Shown: piece by piece, positions 1 to 9,219 of the stretch
Numbering within the stretch: position 1 is the first letter of the stretch
How the letters are laid out: the number at the start of each line of letters is the position of its first letter
Assembly (NCBI GenBank): GCA_003279855.1
Contig: QCGO01000001.1
Span: 310,001-374,000 of the forward strand
Direction of reading: 5' to 3'
From: Prochlorococcus sp. AG-388-E21
GTDB taxonomy: Bacteria; Cyanobacteriota; Cyanobacteriia; PCC-6307; Cyanobiaceae
Length of the DNA: 64,000 nucleotides
Notes under the pieces: model-generated
Databases searched by the model: none
Seen by the model: only the letters and a program-made list of their open reading frames with translations
What the model was told of the DNA's origin: nothing
Position numbers and translations under genes: made by a program

Positions 1-125
1 AGATTTCTCTTTTTAAAATTTATAATCTGCATTGTTAATAAATTTTAAATTTATCATGATCTTATGATTTGAGAATGACCAATTAATAAATTCCCACTAG
101 ATTAAATATCTATTAAAAAAATTTA

Positions 126-1514
126 GTGCAAGCAGCCAATCCTATTTGGGCAGAAGTTCAACAATTACTTCAAAAGAATTTAAGCAAGCCTTCTTTCGAA
201 ACTTGGATAAGGCCAGCGAAATTTAATTGTTTTGAAAATGGATTGTTAACTTTGATTACTCCAAATAACTTTACAAGTGATTGGCTAAGAAAAAATTATA
301 GTGAAACTATTGAAAAAGCTGCAGAAGAAATTTGTGGATATAATGTAAAAGTAGTTTTTAAGTCTGAAACTAATATCAACAATTCAAATTCTTCTGATTC
401 TGTTAGCCTACAAAATATTAATTCTCAATCAAAATCATTTTCGACAAATCAAGGTAATAATTATGTTAATAGATCAAAAAAATCTCATTCTTTAAATACA
501 CGTTATGTTTTTAAAAGATTTGTTGTAGGACCTAATAGTCGAATGGCCCATGCTGCAGCTTTAGCAGTGGCAGAATCTCCAGGAAGAGAATTTAATCCCT
601 TATTTATTTGTGGAGGTGTTGGCCTTGGCAAGACTCACTTGATGCAAGCTGTTGGTCATTATCGAGTAGAAATTGATCCAGATGCGAAAGTTTTATATGT
701 CTCCACCGAAACTTTCAGTAGTGATTTAATTCAATCTATTAGAAAAGATGGAATGCATGCCTTTAAAAATAAATATAGATCAGTTGATCTATTATTAATT
801 GACGATATTCAATTCTTAGAGGGTAAGGAATATACACAGGAAGAATTTTTTAATACTTTCAATGCTTTATATGAAGCGGGTAAACAAATCGTTATTGCAA
901 GTGATAGGCCTCCTAGTCAAATACCTAAATTACAAGAAAGGCTAATTTCAAGATTCTCAATGGGATTAATAGCAGATATTCAACCTCCTGATATAGAGAC
1001 AAGAATGGCGATTCTGCAGAAAAAAGCTGAACAAGAAAGAATGAATCTCCCAAGAGATTTGATTCAATTTATCGCAGGAAGATTTTCCTCAAATATTCGA
1101 GAATTAGAGGGAGCCTTTACTAGGGCAGTAGCTTTTGCCTCAATAACTGGATTACCTATGACAGTTCAATCAATTGCTCCAATGCTTGATCCAAATAGCG
1201 TTGGAGTAGTAGTGACTCCTAAGCAGGTAATTAAAAAAGTCTCAGATTTCTTTGAAGTTTCAGCTGAAGAATTAGTTAGTTCAAGCAGAAGAAAGCAAGT
1301 CAGCCAGGCAAGGCAAATAGGCATGTATCTAATGAGGCAGGGAACTGATCTAAGCCTTCCGAAAATTGGAGATGAATTTGGAGGTAAAGACCATACAACA
1401 GTTATGTATGCTATTGAGCAAGTGGAAAAAAAATTGTCAAGTGATCCAAATGTTGCCAGTCAAGTTCAAAAAATAAAAGATTTACTTCAAATCGATTCAA
1501 GAAAAAATTTATAA
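126..1514 (+). CDS. dnaA: Chromosomal replication initiator protein DnaA
   Basis: Binds DnaA boxes at the origin and, in its ATP form, melts DNA and helps load the replicative helicase. The 462-residue product has the normal four-domain plan: an N-terminal helicase-contact domain (about 1-80), a Ser/Asn-rich linker (about 85-120), an AAA+ domain with Walker [10 protein letters not shown] at 163-171 and Walker B LLLIDD at 222-227, and a C-terminal DNA-binding domain with the DnaA signature around [16 protein letters not shown] at 419-434. The start is GTG, giving the usual amphipathic N-terminus. It stops 3 bases before the convergent GST-like gene. I see no cluster of DnaA boxes in the 125 bases upstream, so this need not be the origin. 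Confidence 0.97.
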   Translation: MQAANPIWAEVQQLLQKNLSKPSFETWIRPAKFNCFENGLLTLITPNNFTSDWLRKNYSETIEKAAEEICGYNVKVVFKSETNINNSNSSDSVSLQNINSQSKSFSTNQGNNYVNRSKKSHSLNTRYVFKRFVVGPNSRMAHAAALAVAESPGREFNPLFICGGVGLGKTHLMQAVGHYRVEIDPDAKVLYVSTETFSSDLIQSIRKDGMHAFKNKYRSVDLLLIDDIQFLEGKEYTQEEFFNTFNALYEAGKQIVIASDRPPSQIPKLQERLISRFSMGLIADIQPPDIETRMAILQKKAEQERMNLPRDLIQFIAGRFSSNIRELEGAFTRAVAFASITGLPMTVQSIAPMLDPNSVGVVVTPKQVIKKVSDFFEVSAEELVSSSRRKQVSQARQIGMYLMRQGTDLSLPKIGDEFGGKDHTTVMYAIEQVEKKLSSDPNVASQVQKIKDLLQIDSRKNL

Positions 1515-1517
1515 TCT

Positions 1518-2747
1518 TTATTTAAATATAAATCTGGCAGGATCTTGATCATATCTATGTTTTTCTGGAATCTTATCAATTTTGGTATTAAGATTAGTTG
1601 ATTCAATTTTATTTAAAGATTGTCTTAATATCCTTGCAGAAATTATAGGCATATCTCTTGGCACAGAAATTCTATTTTTTAAGTAGTTGATAGATGTAGC
1701 TGCCTTTTTGGGAACCTCATTGATTTCGGAGGTAATCATATGGGTAAGAGCAGCCCTTAATGATTCCTCAAATAAGTCTTTTTCATAAGGATTAGCGTTA
1801 ATAATATTGTCTTTATGTTTTAGGACTCTTTTAAGTGCAAATTTAGCGTAATAATCCAAGTCAATATCTTGATTAAATTCCAAGTTCCCTAGTCCTTCTC
1901 CTATATCTATTAGATTAGAAAAGGAAATTTGTTGATCATTAACATCCTTAAAGCAGCCACCCATTTGAGGAGGTAGATCATGGGAATGAGTATGAAAATC
2001 ACCTTGAGTACCTCTATAAGCACTGAAATTTTCAAAAAGAGTTAACCATCTATCAATAAAAGGATAATTATTTCTTAAATCGAACCCCTTGTAATAACTT
2101 AATGAAGCATTCATTCTTTCCATATATGGAATAAAAATTATGTCTCCCGTACCTGGCTCTAATTTTTCTGAATCATGTATTGGTGAATCAATAAAGCCTG
2201 TTTTGGATAAACTTAATATTTTTTCTAATTTGCAAATAGATTCTCTAAATTTTTTTTTTCGAAAGGATAAATCTAAATAACTAAAGCTTTTTCTGCAAAG
2301 CCAATTACACCATGATCTAAAAATTTCTCTTTCTAAATTTCTAACTTCTCCAATATCCTTTGATAATAGAGAGGAACCAAGTGTTCCAAATTCATTTTCT
2401 AAAAAAGTGATAATGTTATCACTTTCAGTTATTATGTTGCCATTCAATTCTATCGCAGGCAATTTACCAGAACTTACTTTGTTGAGATACCACTTTTCTT
2501 TTTGGCCATAACAATACATATTTATTTTCTTCACTTTGTAAGGAATCCTTTTGAATTCAAGCCATAACCATATTTTTTGACAGTAAGGGCACCAAGAATG
2601 TCGATCTCTATAGAAAATCAGTTCGACTTCTTTTTCACAATGGCCAAATAATCTTAAGTTTGAATAAGAATTATTTATCCCATTAACTCTATCAATATCA
2701 TCAATTTTGAATTTACTTAAATCAGCCCAACTCAAGATGTTATTCAT
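1518..2747 (-). CDS. Glutathione S-transferase-like protein with CPYC motif
   Basis: A 409-residue protein whose N-terminal half looks like a thioredoxin-fold GST domain: a strand, then WCPYCQKIW at 52-60, later a cis-Pro region (KLPAIEL) and a typical TESDNIITFLE segment that closes the fold. CPYC is the glutaredoxin active-site dithiol, which many GSTs lack. The C-terminal half is helical, as in GSTs, but extends about 150 residues beyond a normal GST of roughly 220. It is divergently transcribed from glutathione reductase with 36 bases between the starts, so shared regulation and a role in glutathione-dependent thiol chemistry are reasonable inferences. Its substrate is unknown. Confidence 0.8.
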   Translation of the reverse strand: MNNILSWADLSKFKIDDIDRVNGINNSYSNLRLFGHCEKEVELIFYRDRHSWCPYCQKIWLWLEFKRIPYKVKKINMYCYGQKEKWYLNKVSSGKLPAIELNGNIITESDNIITFLENEFGTLGSSLLSKDIGEVRNLEREIFRSWCNWLCRKSFSYLDLSFRKKKFRESICKLEKILSLSKTGFIDSPIHDSEKLEPGTGDIIFIPYMERMNASLSYYKGFDLRNNYPFIDRWLTLFENFSAYRGTQGDFHTHSHDLPPQMGGCFKDVNDQQISFSNLIDIGEGLGNLEFNQDIDLDYYAKFALKRVLKHKDNIINANPYEKDLFEESLRAALTHMITSEINEVPKKAATSINYLKNRISVPRDMPIISARILRQSLNKIESTNLNTKIDKIPEKHRYDQDPARFIFK

Positions 2748-2783
2748 TTATTGAATTTAAGCTTTATATTTACGATATAATAA

Positions 2784-4163
2784 ATGATTTTAAAGGTTTT
2801 GGAATTCGAATTTGACTTAATTGTTGTGGGTGCTGGTTCGGGAGGATTGGCTGCTGCAAAACGAGCTGCGAGTTATGGCGCAAAAGTTGCAATAATTGAG
2901 GTAAACAAAATTGGGGGGACCTGCGTTATTCGAGGTTGCGTGCCAAAAAAATTGATGGTTTATGCTGCTAATAATAGAAGAAATATGTTGTCTTCAGAAG
3001 GGTATGGGTTAATAAGCAAAGAAATAACTTTTGAATCAGACATTTTATTAAAAAATGTGAGAGAAGAAGTTTCTAGATTAAGTGTTTTACATTCAAATTC
3101 TTTAAAAAAATTAAACGTTAAAGTTTTTGAGGGTCTTGGAAGATTTTTAAATCAAAATACAGTAGAAGTAGTTTGTCCAAAAACAAAAAATATTTTAAGA
3201 AAAGTAAGTGCCAAAAGTATTCTTATTTCAGTTGGTGGCAAACCAAAAAAATTAAATATTCCTGGAACAGATTTTGCGTGGACCAGTGATGATATTTTTG
3301 AATTAAAAGATTTTCCTAAGAAATTATTAATAGTTGGGGGAGGTTATATTGCCTGTGAATTTGCATCTATTTTTAAAAACTTAGGCACTGAAGTTACGCA
3401 ATTAATAAGAGGTGAGAACTTGTTAAATGGTTTTGATAAAGACTTGTCTGAATGTTTAGAAAAATCAATGACTTCCTTAGGTATAAATTTAAAATTCAAA
3501 AATCAGTTAAAGTCCATTAAAAAAATAAATGATGGTCTAGAGTCGACGTTGGAATCAGGAAGTAAATTATTAACCGATAATATACTTGTTGCAACTGGAC
3601 GAGAGCCATCTCTTAAAAGATTAAATTTAGATACTTTAAATCTTAAAATGGATGGAATATATTTAGAAGTTAATGAGCTTAATCAGACAAGTATTTCTAA
3701 TATATTTGCTATTGGAGATATAGTAAAAAAACCAAATTTAACACCTGTAGCAATTGAACAAGGGAGAGTTTTTGCAGATAATTATTTCGCTGCTCTTAAA
3801 AGAAAAGTTAATTATGAAAATGTTCCTAAGGCAGTCTTTACTATCCCAGAAATCTCAACAGTTGGACTTAGTGAGGAAAAGGCAAATGAAATTTATTCGG
3901 AAGTAAATGTGCAAGTTTTTAAATGTAATTTTACGCCTATGTCTAATACCTTTAAAAAAAATAAATCTAAATGCATGTTAAAACTTGTGGTCAATAAAAA
4001 AAATGATAAGGTCCTAGGCTGCCATATGTTTGGAGAAGCAGCCTCTGAGATTATACAAATGGTTGCAGTATCTTTAAATGCAGGGATTACTAAAAAGGAT
4101 TTTGATACTACTATGGCATTGCATCCTACTATTTCAGAGGAATTTGTAACTATGTACGGGTAA
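2784..4163 (+). CDS. gor: Glutathione reductase (NADPH)
   Basis: FAD-dependent pyridine nucleotide-disulphide oxidoreductase that regenerates reduced glutathione in the cytosol. The FAD-binding GAGSGG sits near residue 16, the redox-active disulphide is C47/C52 in GGTCVIRGCVPKK, a second GGGYIACEF nucleotide-binding fold lies near 185, and the catalytic His is in LHPTISEE near 447. The length of 459 is normal. The ATG at 2784 adds a few residues; a TTG six codons later would also fit the family N-terminus. It is divergent from the GST-like gene, and the stop is 5 bases from the convergent antiporter gene. Confidence 0.93.
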   Translation: MILKVLEFEFDLIVVGAGSGGLAAAKRAASYGAKVAIIEVNKIGGTCVIRGCVPKKLMVYAANNRRNMLSSEGYGLISKEITFESDILLKNVREEVSRLSVLHSNSLKKLNVKVFEGLGRFLNQNTVEVVCPKTKNILRKVSAKSILISVGGKPKKLNIPGTDFAWTSDDIFELKDFPKKLLIVGGGYIACEFASIFKNLGTEVTQLIRGENLLNGFDKDLSECLEKSMTSLGINLKFKNQLKSIKKINDGLESTLESGSKLLTDNILVATGREPSLKRLNLDTLNLKMDGIYLEVNELNQTSISNIFAIGDIVKKPNLTPVAIEQGRVFADNYFAALKRKVNYENVPKAVFTIPEISTVGLSEEKANEIYSEVNVQVFKCNFTPMSNTFKKNKSKCMLKLVVNKKNDKVLGCHMFGEAASEIIQMVAVSLNAGITKKDFDTTMALHPTISEEFVTMYG

Positions 4164-4168
4164 TTAAA

Positions 4169-5248
4169 TTATCGTCTCGTTATTTTGAGACTTTCTTGGG
4201 CAAAAAGGAATACTGTTAAAAATGCAAAATAAACAAAAATACAAACTCTCAATTCATAGAGATTGTTAAATCCGTTTAAGAACAATATCTTATCAACGAT
4301 GTAGAAAATATATAGATTTAAAAGTATAAAGCCTTCAGTTCTTGTGATTTTACCCTTGGTCCAAAAGATTGGGAGGCAAGCAAAAGTCGTTAAAACCATA
4401 AATGGTAAGTCAACTTTTATAAGACTTTCATCAATTGTAAAACCTTTTAATCCAGAAAAAATACTGCAACTTCCAAGAATAAGTAGCTGATTAAGCAAAT
4501 TGCTTCCAATAACATTACCAATTGCAAGATCTGTTTTACCTTTTAATGCTGCAATTATTGAAGTAACTAGTTCTGGCAGAGAGGTACCAGTCGCCACTAT
4601 AGTTAGACCAATAATAATTTCATTTACCCCCAATAGAGCCGCTAAGGATTGAGAACCATTTACTAAAATATTTGAACCAAAGCTTAGAAGAAAAATTCCA
4701 GATATTAATTTCAATATAATATTAAATTTAACTCTCTCAATGCCTGGAGACTCTTCTATCTCTGGCTCGGCTTTTTTAGTATCCTCCTCATTTTCCTTAA
4801 TAGTATTTATTTCCCAAATTGTATTTAAAGTTAAACAAAATATTAGAAAAATTCCTGCTTGCCAAGTTAAAAGACCAGTTGAAGACATTGCCCAGACTGC
4901 ACATGAAATAGCTATTAAAAGAGGTATATCTCTTCGGACAATTCTACTTTTTACTTTTAGAGGGGTTATTAATGAACTTATACCTAAGACAACAAGAACA
5001 TTAAAAATATTACTTCCTATTACATTACTTGCTGCGAGTGAGTCACTCCCCTTAAAGATTGAATTTAAACTTACTAATAATTCAGGAGAACTTGTACCTA
5101 AGGAAACTACTGTCAATCCTATTACTATTTGAGGTATCCCTAAAATTAAAGATAAAGAAATCGCCCCTTGAATGAATAATTCTCCACCTGCAAAAAGTAA
5201 TATTATTCCAATTATGATCTCTATTATTGGCAATATAAATTCACTCAT
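4169..5248 (-). CDS. CaCA-family Na+/Ca2+ exchanger-type antiporter
   Basis: An inner-membrane cation antiporter of the YrbG/CaCA type, about 359 residues with roughly ten hydrophobic segments. It has the two inverted alpha repeats that form the ion site: GTSSPELLVS with ASNVIGSNIFN in the first half, and GTSLPELVTS with IGNVIGSNLLN in the second. The halves are joined by an acidic cytoplasmic loop rich in Glu and Lys. Exchange of Ca2+ against Na+ or H+ is the family role; the actual ion cannot be read from the sequence. The gene stands alone, convergent with gor. Confidence 0.88.
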   Translation of the reverse strand: MSEFILPIIEIIIGIILLFAGGELFIQGAISLSLILGIPQIVIGLTVVSLGTSSPELLVSLNSIFKGSDSLAASNVIGSNIFNVLVVLGISSLITPLKVKSRIVRRDIPLLIAISCAVWAMSSTGLLTWQAGIFLIFCLTLNTIWEINTIKENEEDTKKAEPEIEESPGIERVKFNIILKLISGIFLLSFGSNILVNGSQSLAALLGVNEIIIGLTIVATGTSLPELVTSIIAALKGKTDLAIGNVIGSNLLNQLLILGSCSIFSGLKGFTIDESLIKVDLPFMVLTTFACLPIFWTKGKITRTEGFILLNLYIFYIVDKILFLNGFNNLYELRVCIFVYFAFLTVFLFAQESLKITRR

Positions 5249-5355
5249 ATTTAAAAGACTTCTTTAGATGATTATATCTTTAATTTATTCAATAACTTTC
5301 TGAAAACTGTTGTCAATATTTATTTGCTGTTAAAATTAATTAAATAATTAAAATT

Positions 5356-6405
5356 TTGAAAGAATTAACTATATCAAAACCGGATGATTGGCATTTACAT
5401 TTAAGGGAAGGCATTGTTTTAAAAAATATTATTAGGTTTACATCACAATATTTTGGTAGGGCTATTGTGATGCCAAACACCAAGAACCCAATAACATCTA
5501 TAGAAAAATGTATTTCTTATAAAAATTCTATATTTGAAGCATTGTCTAATAATTCTACATTTGAGCCATTAATGACGATATATCTAACGGACGAGACAAT
5601 AAAACATGAAATAGTAGAAGGTTTTAATAATAAAGTTTTCTTTGCTGCCAAATTGTATCCTGCTAATGCAACAACAAATTCCAGACATGGAGTTAAAAAA
5701 ATAGAAAATCTTTATGAAATTTTTGAAGTTATGCAAGAACTTGGAATGCCACTTTTAATTCATGGAGAAGTAACTGACCCTGAAGTAGATATTTTTGATA
5801 GGGAAGAAGTTTTTATTGATAAAGAACTTTCACCCTTAATACAACAATTTCCAAAATTAAAGATTGTTTTAGAGCATATAACTACTTCTTATGCAGTTGA
5901 TTTTGTTCAGATGAATAACTTAGGAGCTACTATTACTCCACATCATTTACACATAAATAGGAATGCAATGTTCTTTGGAGGTTTAAATAGTGACTTTTAC
6001 TGCTTACCAGTCGCAAAGAGAGAAAATAATAGAATTGCTTTAAGGAAAGCTGCTACTAGTGGAAAAGAATGTTTTTTCTTAGGCACAGATTCTGCTCCTC
6101 ACTTAAGGCAGTGGAAAGCTTTTTGTGGTTGTGCAGGCATTTTTAATTCTCCAGTAGCAATAGAAAGCTATTTAAAAGTTTTTGAGGAGGAAAATGCACT
6201 TAATCAATTCGAAAAATTTGCAAGCTTGAATGGGCCTAATTTTTATAATCTACCTATTAATAACGAAAAAATAAGATTGGTATCAAGGTCAAATAAAATT
6301 CCAGAATTTATTGAAGTAATTGAAAAAAATAAGGTTGTTGGACAAATAAAACCATTTCATGGAGGTGAAACTTTAACTTGGCGAGTAGAGGGAGTTGTTA
6401 AATAA
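5356..6405 (+). CDS. pyrC: Dihydroorotase
   Basis: Catalyses ring closure of carbamoyl aspartate to dihydroorotate in pyrimidine synthesis. It is a 349-residue class II enzyme. The binuclear zinc site is complete: H13 and H15 in DWHLHLREG, the Lys carboxylated in the family at K99 in FAAKLYPANA, H136 in LLIHGEV, H174 in LEHITT, and catalytic D245 in GTDSAPH. The start is TTG; it places the HxH motif at the usual distance from the N-terminus. The gene is followed by 181 bases without a gene and then tRNA-Leu. Confidence 0.95.
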   Translation: MKELTISKPDDWHLHLREGIVLKNIIRFTSQYFGRAIVMPNTKNPITSIEKCISYKNSIFEALSNNSTFEPLMTIYLTDETIKHEIVEGFNNKVFFAAKLYPANATTNSRHGVKKIENLYEIFEVMQELGMPLLIHGEVTDPEVDIFDREEVFIDKELSPLIQQFPKLKIVLEHITTSYAVDFVQMNNLGATITPHHLHINRNAMFFGGLNSDFYCLPVAKRENNRIALRKAATSGKECFFLGTDSAPHLRQWKAFCGCAGIFNSPVAIESYLKVFEEENALNQFEKFASLNGPNFYNLPINNEKIRLVSRSNKIPEFIEVIEKNKVVGQIKPFHGGETLTWRVEGVVK

Positions 6406-6535
6406 AAAATTAAATATCTCATACTAACAACAGAAAAATATGATTATTTCATTTTTTCATAAATGATTAATTTAATGATTGAAAGATATAATCCCATCTC
6501 AATATTCTGAGAAAATGTAAATATTCACATTTTTC

Positions 6536-6565
6536 TTGGTTTATTAAGATACTTTCGGCTACGAT
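6536..6565 (+). promoter_or_regulatory. Putative sigma-70 promoter of tRNA-Leu
   Basis: TTGGTT at 6536-6541 and TACGAT at 6560-6565 are separated by 18 bases, and the tRNA begins 21 bases after the second hexamer. The spacing suits a housekeeping promoter; both hexamers are imperfect. The rest of 6406-6535 is AT-rich and shows no structure I can support. Confidence 0.35.
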
Positions 6566-6586
6566 TAAAAAGCGCAAATTCCTTTT

Positions 6587-6672
6587 GGGAGTGTGGCGGA
6601 ATTGGTAGACGCGCCGGACTTAAAATCCGTCGAGCGCTTTAGCTCGTGGGGGTTCAAGTCCCCCCACTCCCA
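6587..6672 (+). tRNA. trnL-UAA: tRNA-Leu (anticodon UAA)
   Basis: An 86-base class II tRNA. The acceptor arms GGGAGTG and CACTCCC pair fully and are followed by A73; CCA is not encoded. The D-arm contains GGCGGAATTGGTAGAC. The anticodon stem CGGA/TCCG encloses the loop CTTAAAA, giving anticodon UAA, which reads the abundant UUA codon of this AT-rich genome. The extra arm GAGCGCTTTAGCTC and the T-arm GGGGGTTCAAGTCCCCC are canonical. There is no intron here, unlike the tRNA-Leu(UAA) of many other cyanobacteria. No duplicated 3' end or integrase is nearby, so it is not hosting an island. Confidence 0.97.
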
Positions 6673-6751
6673 TTCTTAATCTATTTATTTTTAGTTCTTA
6701 CGATAACTTTTAATAGTTGTTATGTTTTAACTAAATAAACCAGAAATTTAA

Positions 6752-6985
6752 ATGGAAAGTATTTTTAATAATTCATTTGCTACTTTAGTTGCCTACGTAG
6801 GGATTGTTTCTATTTATTTATTGGTTATTCCGTTAATACTTTTTTACTGGATGAATAATAGATGGAATGTCATGGGCAAATTTGAGAGATTAATAGTTTA
6901 TGGATTAGTATTTCTTTTCTTTCCAGGTTTAATTTTATTTTCTCCATTTTTAAATCTCAGATTAAGAGGAGATAGCAAAGGTTAA
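6752..6985 (+). CDS. ndhL: NAD(P)H-quinone oxidoreductase subunit L
   Basis: A 77-residue membrane subunit specific to the photosynthetic NDH-1 complex of cyanobacteria and chloroplasts, which drives cyclic electron flow and respiration in the thylakoid. Two hydrophobic helices (about 10-32 and 46-66) flank the characteristic basic/aromatic loop [16 protein letters not shown], and the tail LNLRLRGD is typical of the family. It begins a short run with the DUF3007 gene (3-base gap) and trpA, all in the same direction. The ndhL-DUF3007-trpA order is common in marine picocyanobacteria as far as I know. Confidence 0.9.
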   Translation: MESIFNNSFATLVAYVGIVSIYLLVIPLILFYWMNNRWNVMGKFERLIVYGLVFLFFPGLILFSPFLNLRLRGDSKG

Positions 6986-6988
6986 ATT

Positions 6989-7309
6989 TTGACTAAAGGT
7001 AAGGTTGTACAAATAGGTTTATTAATCTCATTATTAGGATTATTAAGTTATAAATTAGCGCCACAATTGGGTATCGATAACTTTACATCTAGCACAATCT
7101 CTAACTTTGTTTTGATTGTGATTGTCATAAGTTGGGTTTCATCTTATGTTCTTAGAGTTTTAAACGGAAAAATGACTTTTATGGAACAAAGGAAGCGTTA
7201 TAGAAAAGAGTATGAAAAAATTGTGAATGATAAACTAGAAACCAAATTTAACTTATTACCAAAAGAAGAGCAGGAAAAACTAATGGAAGATTTAGAAAAA
7301 AATCCATAA
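6989..7309 (+). CDS. DUF3007 family membrane protein
   Basis: A 106-residue cyanobacterial conserved protein. Two N-terminal hydrophobic segments (about 8-25 and 36-57) precede a charged, helical C-terminal tail with MTFMEQRKRYRKEYEK and a final Glu/Lys-rich stretch. The start is TTG three bases after the ndhL stop, so translation coupling is likely. The pattern fits DUF3007, whose function is unknown to me; its constant position next to ndhL suggests a thylakoid-membrane role, but that is inference. Confidence 0.8.
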   Translation: MTKGKVVQIGLLISLLGLLSYKLAPQLGIDNFTSSTISNFVLIVIVISWVSSYVLRVLNGKMTFMEQRKRYRKEYEKIVNDKLETKFNLLPKEEQEKLMEDLEKNP

Positions 7310-7347
7310 ACTATTTAAAAATTATCAAATAAAAATCTCAAAAATTC

Positions 7348-8187
7348 ATGAAAGAAAACAAGAAAACGCAATTTCCTATGAATAAAACTTTATCAAAAAT
7401 AAATAAGAAGTTTTTGGAACTAAAGAAAAGCGATAAATTAGCATTGATGCCCTTCATAATGGCAGGTGATCCTAATATTGAGACTACATCCGAGATTTTA
7501 TTAAAGTTGCAAGAAAAGGGTGCAGATCTTATTGAATTAGGAATCCCTTATAGCGACCCTCTTGCTGATGGCCCAATCATTCAATTATCAGCTTCTAGAG
7601 CATTAAAGTCAGGAACTACATTGAAAAATGTTATTCAATTATTAGAGTCTTTGAAAGATAAGTTGCATATTCCAATAATACTTTTCACTTATTTTAATCC
7701 TGTATTAAATTTTGGACTTGAGAATTTTTGTGAATTGGCATCTAAAGTAGGAGTCTCAGGATTAATAATTCCCGATCTTCCTTTGGAAGAAGCATATAAA
7801 TTTTCAGAAATAATTAGTTCTTATTCTATAGACTTGATATTATTAGTTGCTCCTACTACTCCCTCTGAAAGAATGAAAATTATATCTAATAATACAAAAG
7901 GTTTTACTTATTTAGTAAGCGTAACAGGAGTGACTGGAGAGAGAAATAAAATGGAAAATAGAGTAGAGAATCTTATTACTAAATTACAAGAAATAAGCAT
8001 TAATCCTGTAGCGGTTGGTTTTGGAATATCTTCTCCTGAACATGTTTATAAAGTTCGTAAATGGGGGGCAGATGGAGTAATTATTGGTAGTGCTTTTGTT
8101 AAAAGAATCTCTAATAGTAAAGAAAAGGAAGTTGTTAATCAAATTGGTAAATTTTGTGAAGAAATGCGTAAAGCTGCTGATCAATAA
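7348..8187 (+). CDS. trpA: Tryptophan synthase alpha chain
   Basis: Splits indole-3-glycerol phosphate into indole and glyceraldehyde 3-phosphate; indole passes to the beta chain. It is a TIM-barrel protein of 279 residues. The catalytic Glu and Asp are both present in ELGIPYSDPLADGP, and the phosphate-binding loops TGVTGER and VGFGIS are intact. The ATG used gives a 10-residue Lys-rich leader; the ATG at 7378 would give a length closer to other TrpA proteins. The gene is followed by a strong hairpin shared with the convergent abrB. Confidence 0.95.
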   Translation: MKENKKTQFPMNKTLSKINKKFLELKKSDKLALMPFIMAGDPNIETTSEILLKLQEKGADLIELGIPYSDPLADGPIIQLSASRALKSGTTLKNVIQLLESLKDKLHIPIILFTYFNPVLNFGLENFCELASKVGVSGLIIPDLPLEEAYKFSEIISSYSIDLILLVAPTTPSERMKIISNNTKGFTYLVSVTGVTGERNKMENRVENLITKLQEISINPVAVGFGISSPEHVYKVRKWGADGVIIGSAFVKRISNSKEKEVVNQIGKFCEEMRKAADQ

Positions 8188-8225
8188 ATGTAATTAAAAA
8201 AGTAATTTTGTATGTTTATTTTATT

Positions 8226-8252
8226 AAAAAACCCCTTATGAAAAGGGGCTTT
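8226..8252. terminator. Bidirectional intrinsic terminator between trpA and abrB
   Basis: CCCCTT (8232-8237) and AAGGGG (8243-8248) form a six-pair stem with a five-base loop. Six A residues precede it on the plus strand, so on the minus strand the hairpin is followed by a run of U: a good terminator for abrB. On the plus strand the trailing CTTTAATTCTT is a weaker U-tract for trpA. This is the clearest factor-independent terminator in the window. Confidence 0.85.
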
Positions 8253-8285
8253 AATTCTTATAATTAGAATAATATTTTATGGGAA

Positions 8286-8636
8286 TTATTCCGAGGGTAA
8301 TAATCTTATTTGTTTTCTCCCAAGCTTTATTTCAAACTCATCACCTGCTTTTAAGTCTAAAAGTGCTGTATATGCTTTCCCAATCAAAAGATTCCCATTA
8401 CCTTGAACTGTCGCTATATAACTTAACTTTCTACCACCCTTACCAATACCTGCAACTCCGGTATCTCCGAGGTTAACGCCTTTTGCTTCAAGAAGTGCTT
8501 CATAAAAAGCAGTGAAATTTAAACGTTCGCTTCCATTTTTTTTCGTGGAAACGTATCCACATGCACGAACAAGATCTGACTTGCTAATATCACCAAGTTC
8601 TTTAACTTTAGCAAGGAGATCACTACCACTTAGCAT
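8286..8636 (-). CDS. Cyanobacterial AbrB-like transcriptional regulator (cyAbrB)
   Basis: A 116-residue protein of the cyanobacterial AbrB clade. The N-terminal part (MLSGSDLLAKVKELGDISKS onward, to about 55) is the conserved cyAbrB helical region with LVRACGYVS. The AbrB-like DNA-binding fold is at the C-terminus (about 73-114), the reverse of Bacillus AbrB. Family members act as global regulators linking carbon and nitrogen status in other cyanobacteria; the targets here are unknown. It is convergent with trpA and stands as its own transcription unit. Confidence 0.88.
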   Translation of the reverse strand: MLSGSDLLAKVKELGDISKSDLVRACGYVSTKKNGSERLNFTAFYEALLEAKGVNLGDTGVAGIGKGGRKLSYIATVQGNGNLLIGKAYTALLDLKAGDEFEIKLGRKQIRLLPSE

Positions 8637-8732
8637 AATAAATTAATAAAAAGTTATTCTTAATTAACATAGCAATTAGTGAGTAATTTGTGCAATTATT
8701 AAGCATGTATTTATTCAATTAGTTATCTTTTA

Positions 8733-9005
8733 ATGATGGAAAAATTTATAGTATTTGGGAAGTATTGTGACGATGCAATTAACAAAAGGGAACCATTTCG
8801 TAAAAATCATCTTGATAGACTTGGGGATTTAAAAGATAGAAACATTTTAATTACTTTAGGACCTACTAAATGTACAAAATATTTATTTGGTATTTTTAAC
8901 GCTTATAGTGAAAATGAATTAAGACAATTAATAGAGAAAGATATTTATTGGAAGGAAGGTATATGGATTGATTTTGATATTTATCCATGGATCCAAGCAT
9001 TTTAA
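8733..9005 (+). CDS. YciI-like protein
   Basis: A 90-residue small protein with the ferredoxin-like alpha/beta pattern of the YciI family: an initial FIVFGKYCD strand, a conserved RxxHLDRL helix (RKNHLDRLGDL), a LITLGPTK strand, GIFNAYSENELRQLIEKD, and a closing strand WIDFDIYPWIQAF. YciI proteins include lactone- and dehalogenase-type enzymes and many uncharacterised members; the conserved His is at about residue 25. No specific substrate can be given. It stands alone, divergent from abrB by 96 bases and followed by a 214-base AT-rich gap. Confidence 0.72.
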   Translation: MMEKFIVFGKYCDDAINKREPFRKNHLDRLGDLKDRNILITLGPTKCTKYLFGIFNAYSENELRQLIEKDIYWKEGIWIDFDIYPWIQAF

Positions 9006-9219
9006 AAAAGTATATATTAAAAAACGATAATCTTTTAGCTAATTTTATTTATAATTGGAACGTAAATTATTTTTTAAAATTGTAAAAATAAGGTTTTTAT
9101 TTATAAAAAAAATTAAAAATAAATAATAGAATTTTCAATAAAAAATGCTTCTTAAACACTATATATATATGATTATTTAAGTTAGTTTTTAAATAAAAAA
9201 ATAGCTAAGTTTAAATATT
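9006..9219. other. AT-rich gap between convergent genes, no feature seen
   Basis: The 214 bases between the YciI-like gene and the convergent unknown gene are almost pure A and T, with long A and T runs and a TATATATAT stretch near 9161-9169. I found no reading frame of useful length, no tRNA-like structure and no GC-clamped hairpin. Termination here, if it occurs, does not use a classical hairpin. Confidence 0.5.

Noticed and set aside
1-125. Possible replication origin in front of dnaA
   Set aside because: No cluster of TTATCCACA-like boxes or repeated AT-13mers was seen in the available 125 bases, and in related cyanobacteria the origin is often not beside dnaA.
4740-5132. Long open frame on the plus strand inside the antiporter gene
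   Set aside because: It is antisense to a well-supported CaCA gene, has no recognisable motif and no start-site support; it is a shadow of the alpha-repeat coding sequence.
6587-6672. tRNA-Leu as an integration site of a genomic island
   Set aside because: Core genes lie on both sides (pyrC, ndhL), no repeat of the tRNA 3' end and no integrase were seen.
9161-9169. TATATATAT stretch as a regulatory site
   Set aside because: Simple sequence of this kind is expected by chance in such AT-rich gaps and has no partner motif.
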